Source: Filomicrobium sp. | GTDB taxonomy: Bacteria > Pseudomonadota > Alphaproteobacteria > Rhizobiales > Hyphomicrobiaceae | NCBI GenBank assembly: GCA_017792465.1 | Contig: CP051234.1 | Location: 3,380,501 to 3,444,500, forward strand | Direction: 5' to 3' | DNA length: 64,000 nt | In this document: positions 33,721 to 43,676 of the stretch, one piece after another | Layout of the letters: each line of letters begins with the position of its first letter | Numbering within the stretch: position 1 is the stretch's first letter | Program-made: the position numbers and the translations under genes | The notes under the pieces: model-generated | Told to the model about the DNA's origin: nothing | Database searches by the model: none | The model's input: the letters and a program-made list of their open reading frames with translations, nothing else

Positions 33721-34257
33721 ATGATAAGAATAAGAATTGATGATCGCGTAAGAACTGGCCAAGGCAATAAAGCGGGCGCATCGTTTGGGCTATCGGTTAC
33801 CGAGCACGATCATCGGAAACATGTTGGGCTTCTGACAGCTTGTGGACGTTTCCGCCGCGACAAATCCGGTGCGTCAGCCGTTGAATTCGCGGTACTGGCA
33901 CCGGTATTTCTTCTGCTCCTGATCGGAATGATCTGCTACGGGCTCTTATTCGCCACGTCCCACGGCGTCGCCCAATTAGCTGCGGATGCCGCGCGTGCTG
34001 CTGTCGCTGGCCTGAGCGATCAAGAGCGCAAGGATATTGCCGAAAGTCACGTGCGCAGTCGGGCTAAAAACTACCTGCTCATGCAGCCGGAAGGCATCGA
34101 CGTGGCAGCCGCAGCAGACCCCGAAGATGCCAATCAGTTCGTTGTCTCCATAAGGTATGATTCTTCAGGCCTGCCGATTTGGACTTTTGCCGGATTGCTC
34201 CCTCTACCCGACCCGATCATCGAGAGAATGGCGTCGATCAAGCGGGGAGGGTTCTGA
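33721..34257 (+). CDS. TadE-like pilus assembly protein
   Basis: A 178-residue membrane-anchored protein. After ~45 basic residues comes the TadE/G-type pseudopilin segment: FRRDKSGASAVEFAVLAPVF followed by a long hydrophobic helix (~residues 58-85) and the characteristic helix (AADAARAAVAGL). The AAGGAT ahead of the ATG at 33721 supports the start. In Tad systems TadE is a minor pseudopilin required for assembly of Flp pili. The other Tad genes (flp, tadA-D, rcp) are not in the window, so this pair is an outlier. The TadG-like gene begins two bases after its stop codon. Confidence 0.8.
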   Translation: MIRIRIDDRVRTGQGNKAGASFGLSVTEHDHRKHVGLLTACGRFRRDKSGASAVEFAVLAPVFLLLLIGMICYGLLFATSHGVAQLAADAARAAVAGLSDQERKDIAESHVRSRAKNYLLMQPEGIDVAAAADPEDANQFVVSIRYDSSGLPIWTFAGLLPLPDPIIERMASIKRGGF

Positions 34258-34259
34258 AC

Positions 34260-35948
34260 ATGAAAACTCAGGCGAACGATTCTGAGAGATCTCGACCTGG
34301 AACGCTTGCGGGATTTTGGTCGGACCGCGAAGGCAATATCGCACTGATGTTTGCCGGTTGCCTTCCCGTTATCTTCGGCTGCGCAGCCTTGGCCGTTGAC
34401 GTTGGATCGCTATACACCGAAAAGCGTCACCTCCAAGGTGCCGTTGATCTGGCGGCCATTGAGGCCGCTGCGAAACTAGATAATCGCGAGGCAGCGGCAC
34501 GAGGTGCCCTCGAAGCCAACAAGACCGGTGAACTGAGTTCGTTCAGTGTCGTTCTGGGTCGGTATACGCCGGACCCACAACGAAGCCACGCCGAAAGGTT
34601 CGTTGAAGGGCACGAAGGTGCCAATGCCGTAAAAGTTTCGGTGACCACAGAGCGACCAACATTCTTCGCCGGTGCTTTCCTCGGAAAATCAGTGAGCATG
34701 AAAGCGGAAGCGATCGCAGCGACTGCCAGTTCGGCGACTTTCTCGATCGGAAGCCGTTTGCTAGCCGTTCGAGGCGGACTGCCCAACCGAGTTTTGCAGG
34801 GCCTGCTCGGCGGGTCCGTCGAACTATCAGCGATGGACTACAATGCACTGCTGTCGGCGCAAGTGACGCTTCTCCAGCAGGTCGATGCACTCGCCAGCGA
34901 ATTGAACATCACGAGCGGCACCTATCAGGACGTTCTCCTGGCAGATGCGTCCGTCAGCGACTGGCTGTCGGCGGCGGCAGCTGTTGCCGGACGCAACGGC
35001 GACACCGGCGCTCAGACTGCGTTGCGAAAATTGATCTGGCACACCAATGCCGAACGTCTTTCAATCCGGCTCGATAAGCTGATCTCTCTGGGATCATTCG
35101 CTAACGTCGAAGTCGGACGAGGTAATTCAGCACTTGGAGCGACCTTCAATACGTTGGAATTGGCCTCAGCGGCCGCTCGGATCGCCAACATTGGAAATCA
35201 GGTCTCTTTTGACATTGGCGCCGGCCTCCCAGGCATTGCGAAGCTGTCAATTGAGGTTGCAATCGGAGAGCCACTCCAAGCTAGCACTTGGGCGGCTGCT
35301 GGCATGCCGAACGCCACAATCCATACTGCGCAAACCCGATTGAAGGCCGTCGCCGAGGTCGGTGGGAGTGCTTTGCTTGCTGGGGCCAACATACGTCTGC
35401 CAATCTATCTGGAATTGGCCTCGGCAAGCGGGCGGCTGCATAGCGTTTCGTGCGAAGCAGGCCAAACCAATCGTCCCACGGCCACCATCGCTGCCAAGCC
35501 AGGTTTATTGTCGGCATGGATCGGCGAGCCGGACCCGTCTTGGACGAACTTCGGCGGGAAGCCATTGGTCGCGCCGGCACAATTGCTGACGACCGCACTC
35601 ATTCGGCTTAAAGGCCAGGCGTTTATCCAAGCTTCGAACAAAAATGAGACCCTTCTCGAATTCTCGAATGCCGATATCCAGAATCAAACCGTAAAGCGCA
35701 CCGAAACGAGCAATATCTCCGAAACGGTCGTCCGATCACTGGTTCGCAATTTGAGCATTCAAGCTGAGTTCGGTGGTCTGGCTGTCCCGCTGACGATCCA
35801 GCGTGAAGTGGCCGGCCTGCTTGGCAATGCAGCCGCTCCGATCGACGAGGCATTGCAGCCGATACTGCAAACACTCGGGGTGCACTTAGGCGAGGCTGAT
35901 GTGCGGGTTCATGGAGCGACTTGTGGAAGTGGCGTACTCGCTGGATGA
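34260..35948 (+). CDS. TadG-like pilus assembly protein
   Basis: A 562-residue protein whose N-terminus shows the TadG signature: DREGNIALMFAGCLPVIFGC, an anchoring hydrophobic helix (to ~residue 52) and SLYTEKRHLQGAVDLAAIEA AAK (the Tad/TadG pattern of a helix enriched in Ala). The remaining 500 residues form a large, probably extracytoplasmic region with no von Willebrand motif that I can see. The ATG at 34260 follows the TadE-like stop by two bases, so the genes are an operon. The longer frame from 34179 overlaps the TadE-like gene and is rejected. Confidence 0.75.
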   Translation: MKTQANDSERSRPGTLAGFWSDREGNIALMFAGCLPVIFGCAALAVDVGSLYTEKRHLQGAVDLAAIEAAAKLDNREAAARGALEANKTGELSSFSVVLGRYTPDPQRSHAERFVEGHEGANAVKVSVTTERPTFFAGAFLGKSVSMKAEAIAATASSATFSIGSRLLAVRGGLPNRVLQGLLGGSVELSAMDYNALLSAQVTLLQQVDALASELNITSGTYQDVLLADASVSDWLSAAAAVAGRNGDTGAQTALRKLIWHTNAERLSIRLDKLISLGSFANVEVGRGNSALGATFNTLELASAAARIANIGNQVSFDIGAGLPGIAKLSIEVAIGEPLQASTWAAAGMPNATIHTAQTRLKAVAEVGGSALLAGANIRLPIYLELASASGRLHSVSCEAGQTNRPTATIAAKPGLLSAWIGEPDPSWTNFGGKPLVAPAQLLTTALIRLKGQAFIQASNKNETLLEFSNADIQNQTVKRTETSNISETVVRSLVRNLSIQAEFGGLAVPLTIQREVAGLLGNAAAPIDEALQPILQTLGVHLGEADVRVHGATCGSGVLAG

Positions 35949-36215
35949 ATGCCAAGGTCTGGCACCGTTCAGCTGAACTTTTGCGTCCACAGCTCCTAAG
36001 CCGGTGGGTTGCTCGCGGACATCTAATTTAAGTGCCTGTGGCGACACCTTTCTGGACGGACTTGAGGAGTTAAAGGTCCAAGGTCCAAGGTCAGGAGCAG
36101 TAGCGTCCGCAATTGGGCCATCGGTTTGCCGCTGCTGAGCTTTGGGGGCGCTCAATCCCAAAAGGCGACATTGTGGCAATCAAGATTGGTGACAATTCTC
36201 GGGCAGGCCAGTCGG

Positions 36216-36337
36216 TTGATTGCCCAATGGCCAACCGACTTCAACGAGGAGCGCCCACATACGAGTCTTGGCGGGCTCACACCGAACGAGCATGCAAAAC
36301 GGTCACAGGGCCAAAACCGGACAGACTCTGGTTATGA
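36216..36337 (+). pseudogene. C-terminal remnant of IS3-family transposase
   Basis: A plus-strand frame reads IAQWPTDFNEERPHTSLGGL then TPNEHAKRSQ. This is the end of the DDE transposase (OrfB) of IS3-family elements, whose C-terminus typically reads DYNxxRPHSSLGGLTPxE; the Glu in NEERPH is near the last catalytic position. The rest of the transposase, OrfA and terminal repeats are not found; the upstream 35949-36215 has no clear gene. The remnant lies only ~100 bp from the left att repeat of the island. Confidence 0.75.
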
Positions 36338-36362
36338 CCCGGCCACGGAAGTGGCCGGGTCA
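36335..36362. repeat. 12-bp perfect inverted repeat beside IS remnant
   Basis: TGACCCGGCCAC, loop GGAA and the complement form a strong hairpin just beyond the IS3 remnant. No T-run follows on either strand. On the minus strand it lies downstream of the displaced tRNA-fMet 3' end and may once have terminated that gene. Confidence 0.5.
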
Positions 36363-36440
36363 GTCCCCTTGCGGTACCGAGACTTTTAATCGAAAAATAT
36401 TTTCAGGCGAAGATGATTTTTATCTACTCGATTTTATTGA

Positions 36441-36492
36441 GAAATTTTGGTTGCGGGGGCCGGATTTGAACCGACGACCTTCAGGTTATGAG
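36441..36492. repeat. att site, left direct repeat (tRNA-fMet 3' end copy)
   Basis: The 52 bases 36441-36492 are identical to 52921-52972, exactly 16480 bp away. They are the 3' part of the initiator tRNA (T arm, variable loop, anticodon stem and loop, acceptor and CCA, minus strand), with no 5' half here. Eight more matching bases (ATTTTATT) lie two bases upstream in both copies. The integrase gene starts ~230 bp to the right. Confidence 0.93.
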
Positions 36493-36720
36493 ATTTAAGA
36501 GCTTGATTATTCCGACCACTCAGCATACTATCTAGGGCAAGATTTGGGCGGGGAAATTTGTACATTATAGTCATTTAGTTATGCGTTTTTACTGACTTTC
36601 CGTAAAGTTTTTCGTCACAGATGGGCTCCTCCAACTCTCGCCATTGAATGCCATGGGAATGCCATGGCTTTGAGTTCATGGTATTCAGCCGAGCGCGCTT
36701 TGACATGGAGGGAAGTGGCA

Positions 36721-38076
36721 ATGCCACGGGTAAGGGCGAACACAATCAAGGACGCTGAGAAGTCGGTGGCTGCAACTGTGAAGGCGGCTCAAGGCCAGCC
36801 TCAGAAAGAGTGGCGTATCGAGGGGTTGCCAGGATTGGTGCTTGTCACCAGGCCATCGGGTACGGCTGGGTTTTATCTCTACTACACCAACAGATACGGC
36901 AAGGCGCAGAAGTTGAAGCTCGGCGAAGTTGGTGCGCTCACGTTTGCCGACGCGAAGAAGAAGACGCGTGCTCTGCTTGTCGAAATTGAAAACGGAGCTG
37001 ACCCTGCCGGGGACCGTTCTGACAAGCGTGGCGCAATGACCTTTGAAGAGATGGCGAGGCGCTTCATTGCTGAGGGCGATCTGACAGACAAGACGCGGGC
37101 AGTGTATGAGGCCTGCCTCCGCAAAGATGCCTACCCCGCCATAGGCCATATGCCAGCCGATGACGTGACCGAAGACGATGTGATGTCGATTTGTCGGAAG
37201 ATCATGGCGCGCCCTGCAAAGCTCCAAGCTGCTGCAAAGAAAGCCGGGACGACGCCTCGGAATACAGACAACCGGGTGCAGGCAGAAAGAACCAAGACGA
37301 CCATTGGTGGCGCTTATCGCTGGGCCAAGAAGCTGCGCCTTGTAAAACACAACCCCGCTCGGGATATTGGAAGGCTCGCACCCAAGGTCGCCAGAGGTCG
37401 GACGCCAACAGATGCGGAATTGAAAGCTCTTTGGGCTGGGCTGGATGAGGAAGGCAGGGGGGCGAGTGAGAAGGTGCGCTTAATAATTAAGCTGGCGCTC
37501 TTGACTGGGCAGCGGCGCGATGAGGTCTGCGGCGCAGAGGTCTCGGAATTTGAGGGCTTAGATAGCGACAATCCGATATGGCGCATTCCAGGCGACCAAT
37601 CAACCAAAGGCAAAGTCGTTCGGGGGCGAATGAAGAATGGGCGAGAGCAGGTAGTGCCGCTTTCCCCCTTGGCTGCTGAGCTATGGCGGCAAGCGTTTGA
37701 GGGTGCGGACGGCAAGTACGTTTTCCCGGCTGAGCTGAAGACTGTGAAGCCAGGCAGCGAGCCACGTGCGCCGCACATCCACGGGGAAAGCGTGACAATG
37801 GCGATGAGACGACTGCGTGAGCGCGTGGAAATAGAGGATTTGACGGTCCATGACTTCCGCCGCGCGATTGGCAACTGGCTAGAGGACCATGAGTTTAGCC
37901 GAGAAGTGATTGACCGGGTGCTGGCGCACGTGGATCAGTCTGTGACAGGGAAGCACTACGCGAATTCGGCAAGACGTCTTGGAGAAGTGCGCGTCGCCCT
38001 GGAGGCATGGGCTTCGCATGTTGAGAACGTTGTTTCGGGCGGAATGGATGCAATGCCTCTGCTCGAATTGGATTAA
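36721..38076 (+). CDS. Tyrosine recombinase (P4-type phage integrase)
   Basis: A 451-residue site-specific recombinase with the P4-integrase architecture: an N-terminal DUF4102-like arm-binding domain (PGLVLVTRPSGTAGFYLYYT), a core-binding domain (~residues 115-220) and a catalytic domain with the conserved set: Arg in LTGQRRDEVC (~residue 258), HDFRRA (~residue 378), His in VLAHVDQSVTGKHYA (~residue 400) and the nucleophilic Tyr at its end. All catalytic residues are present, so it should be active. The ATG at 36721 has GGAGG at a workable distance; the longer frame from 36664 is less likely. It adjoins the left att repeat and uses the tRNA-fMet 3' end. Confidence 0.93.
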   Translation: MPRVRANTIKDAEKSVAATVKAAQGQPQKEWRIEGLPGLVLVTRPSGTAGFYLYYTNRYGKAQKLKLGEVGALTFADAKKKTRALLVEIENGADPAGDRSDKRGAMTFEEMARRFIAEGDLTDKTRAVYEACLRKDAYPAIGHMPADDVTEDDVMSICRKIMARPAKLQAAAKKAGTTPRNTDNRVQAERTKTTIGGAYRWAKKLRLVKHNPARDIGRLAPKVARGRTPTDAELKALWAGLDEEGRGASEKVRLIIKLALLTGQRRDEVCGAEVSEFEGLDSDNPIWRIPGDQSTKGKVVRGRMKNGREQVVPLSPLAAELWRQAFEGADGKYVFPAELKTVKPGSEPRAPHIHGESVTMAMRRLRERVEIEDLTVHDFRRAIGNWLEDHEFSREVIDRVLAHVDQSVTGKHYANSARRLGEVRVALEAWASHVENVVSGGMDAMPLLELD

Positions 38077-38244
38077 CCGGCCCCTCGCGCGGGATGCTCA
38101 ACTGTTTGTATGCTTCTTTGGCCGAAGTATTCAATGTATTACAGCATCTGGCAGTCTCTGCGGCAGGTGCTCAAATGCAATTAGCATGAGGGCGGCCAAA
38201 GCTATGTGAATCGAAAGCGTGAAGAATGTTCTGGAGACACGGTA

Positions 38245-40207
38245 ATGTCCGTGTCAACGCGGGTTCCAAATCAATATCGAACGCATCGCCCCTATTTGTT
38301 TCAAATGTCCAGTGATTTTAAGAGGTTGCGGATGCTGCTGGAGTTTAGTGAAGAATTCCTGTCGATCAAAAAAGGGGGAAGCGTTGAGTTGCCCAATTTT
38401 GTTGTTCTCTCAGGATTGAACGGCACTGGGAAGACACATTTGCTAAAGGCAATCCTCCATAAGAAAGTGAGCGTGAGAAATGTCGGAGAGTCGATGGGGC
38501 AGATTAGGTATATTCCTGTCCGCGATTTAATGCCCGGCTCATCAGCTGGCATTGCGCCTGATGAAAGTGAGGAAGCCTACAAAATTCTTACTAAATGGTC
38601 AAACTCTCTTATTTCAAACGGTCAAAAAATCGGTGATCGCGAAGAGTATTCTGGGCGCAGGCCGCGAGATATGAATATCAACAATAACAAGAAGGATGCT
38701 TTAAAGCTTTTACCCGCTTTAAAAAAAATTCTTCAGGCATCATTTGACAGAGGCAAGCGGCAGATAGCCAAGAGCGAAATAAGAACTCTTGTTGCAAGTG
38801 ATGACCTTTCTGACTTTGATAAAGAGTATATTTTTCAGCAAGAGTTCTCAACTTCATTTCTGCGTTATGCTCAAGATTATCGAGCCAACAAAATCCAAAG
38901 AATGCTAAGAGATCACGGGGGAGAGGACGTTTCTGCTCTATCAGACGAGGAGTTATATAACTTAAAGGGGCAGCCGCCATGGGAATTGATTAATCGCATG
39001 TTCGAAATCATGGACTTGCCCTATATTGTAAATCGACCGATGTCGGCAGAAAATAATTTTGTTGCAAACCTAACGAGCACACTAAACGGGACGACCATCG
39101 GATTTTCTGAGTTATCGTCAGGAGAACAGGCGCTATGTTGTCTGGCAATTGCAATGTATCAAAGTGATCGGGGACAACGGTTTCCTGGGCTTCTCTTGCT
39201 TGATGAGCCAGACGCCCACCTTCATCCCAACATGATTGCTAGTTTGATTGATGCACTGCAAAACGCAATTCTACCTCGATTAAGTTGCGGAATGATACTG
39301 ACTACCCACTCCCCAACCACTTGTGCAATTGCGCCGAGTTCATCGCTATATTTAATGAATGGAAAAACCCGACGACCTGAGCCCATGCCGCTCGACGACG
39401 CTCTTGATGCTCTGTGCATCGGTTTGCCAACTCTGTCTGTGCGCAAAGAACATGAACGCCAGGTCGTGGTCGAGAGTGATATCGACGCAGACATTTACAC
39501 GAGGTTATGGAGTCGAACGAAAACAAACATTCACACCGGATCACAGCGCCCCGTCACACTGAACTTTATATCATCAGGCTCCAAGGATAAGTCTGGGAGT
39601 TGTGAGAAGGCTATAGATCTCTGCGAGAAGCTACGTGCTGCGGGTTCAACGACTTGCTTCGCACTAATTGATTTTGATTGTAAGAATTTTTTCCGCAGGA
39701 CCGCTACGTGTACTTGGCGAAACTAAGGGCTATTCTATCGAAAGCTTTATTCTGTCGCCAATTTTGATTCTCGCGCTTTTGTCACATAGACACGGCTCTG
39801 ATGGCATGTCGCCTAGTTATGCGCAGGGTATTGATTTTGTACAATTTGGGACTTTGAGCAGCGAAGAAATTCAACAATTTACAACGTCGTTCTGTGATGA
39901 GTTGAAGTCTTCTTGTCAAGCCTCTCGCGCAGCTTCTCGAGATAAGTTCCAGAAAATAAAACTCGACGCCTCGAAAGATATTGTCAGAACGGACGTTAAG
40001 GGCAGGTCGGTCCGACTGCCTGAATGGTTTGCATTGTCTGATGGTCATGCTATAGAAGAGCTTATTGTTGAATCGCATCAATCGCTTAAGAAGTATGGAA
40101 GTAAAAACGGGGATCTGATGAGGGCAGTCGTTAATCATGTTTTGTGTAGTCACGATAGCCTTTTGCCTGAATGTATAAACTCTGCTTTTTTGAGTTTGTG
40201 TAAGTGA
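38245..40207 (+). pseudogene. AAA ATPase with TOPRIM-like domain, split by +1 frameshift
   Basis: Two frames together form one protein of about 650 residues. Frame 1 (38245-39726; ATG with GGAG upstream) has a Walker A (GLNGTGKTHLL), an ABC-type signature (FSELSSGEQALCC), Walker B (LLLLDEPDAHLHP), an H-loop (LTTHSP), and then a TOPRIM-like start (RQVVVESDIDADIY) ending IDFDCKN. Frame 2 continues from ~39689 with FSAGPLRVLGETKGYSIESF to 40207. The shift falls at a T6 run (39687-39692); removing one T restores one reading frame. The parts are those of OLD-like or abortive-infection ATPase-nucleases. Either a broken gene, phase variation in the homopolymer, programmed slippage or a sequencing error could explain it. 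The sequence is AT-rich relative to the flanks, suggesting recent transfer. Confidence 0.75.
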
Positions 40208-41051
40208 AATGCGCCTTTTTGCAATATGCGTTCCTTTTGATCTCGGTTGGTATTGAGATGACTGGCAGTCGCTAACCATCAATTAATTCCTCGAAAACAA
40301 TACAAACGTTAATTGTAGGCCTTGATAAAAGTTAGCTAGATGCGCGGGATGCGGGGTGGTTTCGGCTCGTCCAAGTACCAAAAGTTTTTGAAAGTCTATT
40401 TGAGTGCTTGCCGTTTCGGTGTTCACTTCACTCGCAGAACTAAGCCAATTACTCCTGCGAAACGGAGCTATACGCACGTCGGGCTTGCACGTCCCAGTCG
40501 GCTGCATTTTACCGGCTGGCCGACCGACAGTGGTCAATAAGTGTACTTCGATTCTAAAGTGCCCTCTGCAGCTGTTTTTAGGCCTGAATTTGCTCTTCAG
40601 AACGACGACGGAATTTCGGACTCTCTTCAAGTCTTGCGAAGGCGGACCTGATTATAGGAACTCACTATTGTCCTGCAATTCTTTTTACTCTGATCTGATT
40701 TGCTACGATTGCGAACCGTGTTCGCTGAATGTTTGGTAATTCGATGCCTTTGCGGCGGTCCTTTGCTGCGCCAAGCGAGACAGCCCAGACAAGAATGTAG
40801 CTGAAGACGTGCTTGAATATTGCGGCAACTACAATTGTTGTCCGACTGTCTGGTCAGTGTGAACCGAATTGTTCACTGCTCATCTGCACGAGAACGTAGG
40901 TCTTGAACCAACGGCTAGTCAGCTAAATGGACTGAAATTGGTTTTTAACCCAGACAGCCGGACGGCAAGACAAAAACTTTGAAAGTGCCGTGCTTAGGGT
41001 GTTTCCGATGTCTGGGCCGTGTCCAGGCTGTCTGGGGTGGGTTGCGTTAGA
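40208..41051. other. Island region without recognisable gene
   Basis: These 844 bases hold only weak frames (for example 40283-40630 minus and 40404-40739 plus), none with a ribosome binding site and family resemblance. It could be decayed coding sequence or the origin region of the element next to its primase; no iterons are evident by eye. Confidence 0.5.
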
Positions 41052-42941
41052 TCAACTGGTTCCGTTGTCGTCGGTTGTCGAGGCGAATTCCACAAGTGCG
41101 CCGAACATATCCGATACCGCGGCTCTGAACTCTTCAAGTGGTGGGAAATCATACGCAGGTTGCCGGCCAAAAGCTCCCTTTTTCATCTTCTGACTGCCGT
41201 CTACGTTCAGTTTGGCCAGCAGTCCGCCAATTGCTTGGTTTAACGTCGCATGTTCGATCGAGCGGCTATCGCTCATCGCGGACTCGCGGCAGGCTTCCTT
41301 GGGAACTCGAACGATTTCTCCTTCTTTTAGTTCGTGAGTCGCATCCTTGGTCGTGATTGCTCCATCCTGGGCGATCCTGATCACCCATCGCTCAATGCCG
41401 GACAAAGACTGGCGCTTCTGTTCGATCAGTGCTCCGGTGTCTGGTGGAGTAAAGAGGTTCGATGTAATCTGCCTTTCCAGGAGATAGCCTAGGAACGCTT
41501 CGTATCCCCCGTCATCAAGCTGTTCATAAATTCTCCGGAAGTAAGCATCTCGCTTCGTCATGTTTTTCTTAACAGGCTTGACGCGCGCAACGAAGAATCT
41601 TCGCTCCTCGATACCTGCTGGGACAAACCACTTCTCATTCGAGGTGATTAGGATGCGCGTATAGTTCCTCATCGAGACGGCATCCCGCCCTTTTGCTTCA
41701 ATAGTAATCCTGTCGTTTGTGATAAGGTCTTTGAGCGCGCCTTCCGCCTGTTTATCCCCGCCCCAAGTCGCCTCCTCCATTCCCAGGAAAATGCAATTCT
41801 TGAGATGGGCGTTGAACCGTCCTGTGTACTGAGAGGACTTGGAGACCGTTAGCGCATGACTGCCGAATATCTTGGTCATCACTTTGATGATTGTTGATTT
41901 GCCCGTCCCCTTCTCCGGACTAGCAAGAACGACAGCGCTTCCTGGCTTGTCGTCAGGCTTCTGCACGCAATGTGCTAGCCAATCCAACAGCCAAGTGAAG
42001 AGTTTCTCGTCGCCTTCGCAAATGTTGTCTTCGATGTGATCAAGTAGAAGACCGCAGCGGTTCTCATCGAATAGCGGTGCGATAGCAAAGCCAGTCCACA
42101 AGTTGAGGAAGCCGGACGGTACAGGCTTTGAGCCCGGAAAAAGACCTATGCCTTGATAGTGCTTGCGCTTTGGCCAGTGATTCCAAAGCTTGAAGCCGTT
42201 GTTGAACTTTGAGCTGTTAAATTCTGGAACGCTTCCCAACCGGTTTGGGATTTGGATGGCCGCATAGTGATTTTGCATATCTTCGGCACGCATGAATTCA
42301 GTAATGGGATTACCGTCTTCGTCCAGCGTTCGATGCATGTAGCGAACCTGGCCTCCCATCGTCACGACCGCATGCTCTCGGTTCATCCGTGTCAGGAACT
42401 CAGCTTCATTGCCTTCATCCCATTTTTCAATGTTTACTGCGAATTTAAGTGCTGTCTCTTCGATACGCTCGAGTGATAGGATGGTTTCCGGTAGCTCGAC
42501 TTCATCAATCGTTGCCAAGCGATGTCGAGGTAAACGCTCCCAGCCTTCTCGCTTTGCGAACTCGAAAATTGTCCCAACAGTTATCGGATTGGTGTCGTGA
42601 GCTCTTTCGAATGATTGCCACTTCTTGAGCGCTGCGTCTTCATCGTACTTGCTACTGTTGCGTGCCCATGTGTTCCAGATCTCGAAGCCGTCATCTCCCA
42701 GCTCGCGGTAGATTGCTATTCCGAATTTCCACCACCAGTCGTAATCGTCAAGATAATCCTTCGCTGTTAGGAATGTAAGCGCATCTTTGATCTCACCAGT
42801 ATCCGTTTCTGGAAACTCTTTGTCTTTCCGTTGTGTTCGTGACAATTGCGGTTTTTGGAGAGGTGGGAATGCTTTGATGATGGTTCTCGCCGAGTATGCC
42901 AGAACGACGTCATCATCCTGCGCCGGATAAGCCAATTTCAC
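41052..42941 (-). CDS. Replicative helicase with PriCT-2-like domain (DUF5906-type)
   Basis: A 629-residue protein. Residues ~50-130 (LTFLTAKDYLDDYDWWWKFG ... GTIFEFAKREGW) match PriCT-2 primase C-terminal domains. Residues ~290-480 contain an SF3-helicase-like NTPase: Walker A in PEKGTGKSTIIKV (~residue 345), NCIFLGMEEATWGGDKQAEG (~395) and ILITSNEKWFVP (~440). It is read from a GTG at 42941 that overlaps the stop of the primase gene by GTGA, with GGAGG just upstream. In many elements these domains form a single protein, so either coupling or an old frameshift separates them. It should unwind DNA at the element's replication origin. Confidence 0.8.
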   Translation of the reverse strand: MKLAYPAQDDDVVLAYSARTIIKAFPPLQKPQLSRTQRKDKEFPETDTGEIKDALTFLTAKDYLDDYDWWWKFGIAIYRELGDDGFEIWNTWARNSSKYDEDAALKKWQSFERAHDTNPITVGTIFEFAKREGWERLPRHRLATIDEVELPETILSLERIEETALKFAVNIEKWDEGNEAEFLTRMNREHAVVTMGGQVRYMHRTLDEDGNPITEFMRAEDMQNHYAAIQIPNRLGSVPEFNSSKFNNGFKLWNHWPKRKHYQGIGLFPGSKPVPSGFLNLWTGFAIAPLFDENRCGLLLDHIEDNICEGDEKLFTWLLDWLAHCVQKPDDKPGSAVVLASPEKGTGKSTIIKVMTKIFGSHALTVSKSSQYTGRFNAHLKNCIFLGMEEATWGGDKQAEGALKDLITNDRITIEAKGRDAVSMRNYTRILITSNEKWFVPAGIEERRFFVARVKPVKKNMTKRDAYFRRIYEQLDDGGYEAFLGYLLERQITSNLFTPPDTGALIEQKRQSLSGIERWVIRIAQDGAITTKDATHELKEGEIVRVPKEACRESAMSDSRSIEHATLNQAIGGLLAKLNVDGSQKMKKGAFGRQPAYDFPPLEEFRAAVSDMFGALVEFASTTDDNGTS

Positions 42942-43591
42942 CCTCCGCCGCTCGCCATACTATTGAACTTGTTATTGTAGAAGCCCGGGACTCGGAGCAG
43001 CCTAGTTGGGTCAGTTGCTTGTGGATCGCTACCCCAATCCGCAACCAGCCGCTCCATGACAGCTCGAAATTGTTTTGGCGTTAGTTCGGTTCCTTCTTCT
43101 ACAAGCCAATAGACGTGAAAACGCCCCTTTGAGGATTCGACCATGAGGCTTGGTTTTAATGGCCAATCTTTGTTGGGTAAGCCCTGGTCAAGTTCTGCGA
43201 AGACGCAGCGTATGCGACGTAGGTTTTCTGCTCGGCGGCCCTTTCCGTCCATTTCATTGGGCGTGAAAAACACCCCCGCTCCTGCGATGTTCCCCTCTTT
43301 TAGATCCTCAAAGTTCTCATCGAAGTCCCCATGACCTGCAAATAGAAGCGGGTCTACGGTTTTGAAACGGCGTTTGCAGTCACAGCTGCTACTGGGGCGG
43401 TGCTTGCATGGGACGGGAATTTGTTTGCGCAGGTTTGGATCGTCCGCAAACATTTGGAATGTGTGGACAAGCTTCTCCACGTTGGCGTGCGCAAAAAAAC
43501 AAAGGAAGTCGTAAGCTTCATCGCTATCAACTATTGGTTTTCCGCTTTGCGTTTTCGGCGAAAATTCTGTTTTGATGATCTGGTTTTTCAT
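42938..43591 (-). CDS. RepB-like DNA primase domain protein
   Basis: A 217-residue protein with the RepB-like / bifunctional archaeal-eukaryotic primase pattern: FFTPNEMDGKGRRAENLRRI then CVFAELDQGLPNKDWPLKPS (acidic metal-binding residues), SSKGRFHVYWLVEE (the His-x-Tyr-Trp motif), and DPTRLLRVPGFYNNK. The ATG at 43591 has AAGGA six bases upstream; the longer frame from 43621 is rejected. It ends with GTGA overlapping the helicase start. Together they would initiate replication of the excised element. The pattern of acidic, His and Arg residues for the primase active site appears intact. Confidence 0.8.
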   Translation of the reverse strand: MKNQIIKTEFSPKTQSGKPIVDSDEAYDFLCFFAHANVEKLVHTFQMFADDPNLRKQIPVPCKHRPSSSCDCKRRFKTVDPLLFAGHGDFDENFEDLKEGNIAGAGVFFTPNEMDGKGRRAENLRRIRCVFAELDQGLPNKDWPLKPSLMVESSKGRFHVYWLVEEGTELTPKQFRAVMERLVADWGSDPQATDPTRLLRVPGFYNNKFNSMASGGG

Positions 43592-43676
43592 AATTGATCC
43601 TTGGGCACGCTCCATCGCCACCGGGCGGAGCTATTGCACGGTTTTCGGTGCTATGATTTGAGGCTGTCTGTTCAGG

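Noticed and set aside
36541-36660. Possible second tRNA beside the left att repeat
   Set aside because: Only the 3' half of tRNA-fMet is present; no 5' half or other cloverleaf is found.
40208-41051. Genes in the gap between the ATPase and helicase genes
   Set aside because: The frames are short, lack start signals and resemble nothing known; a decayed region or origin is more likely.
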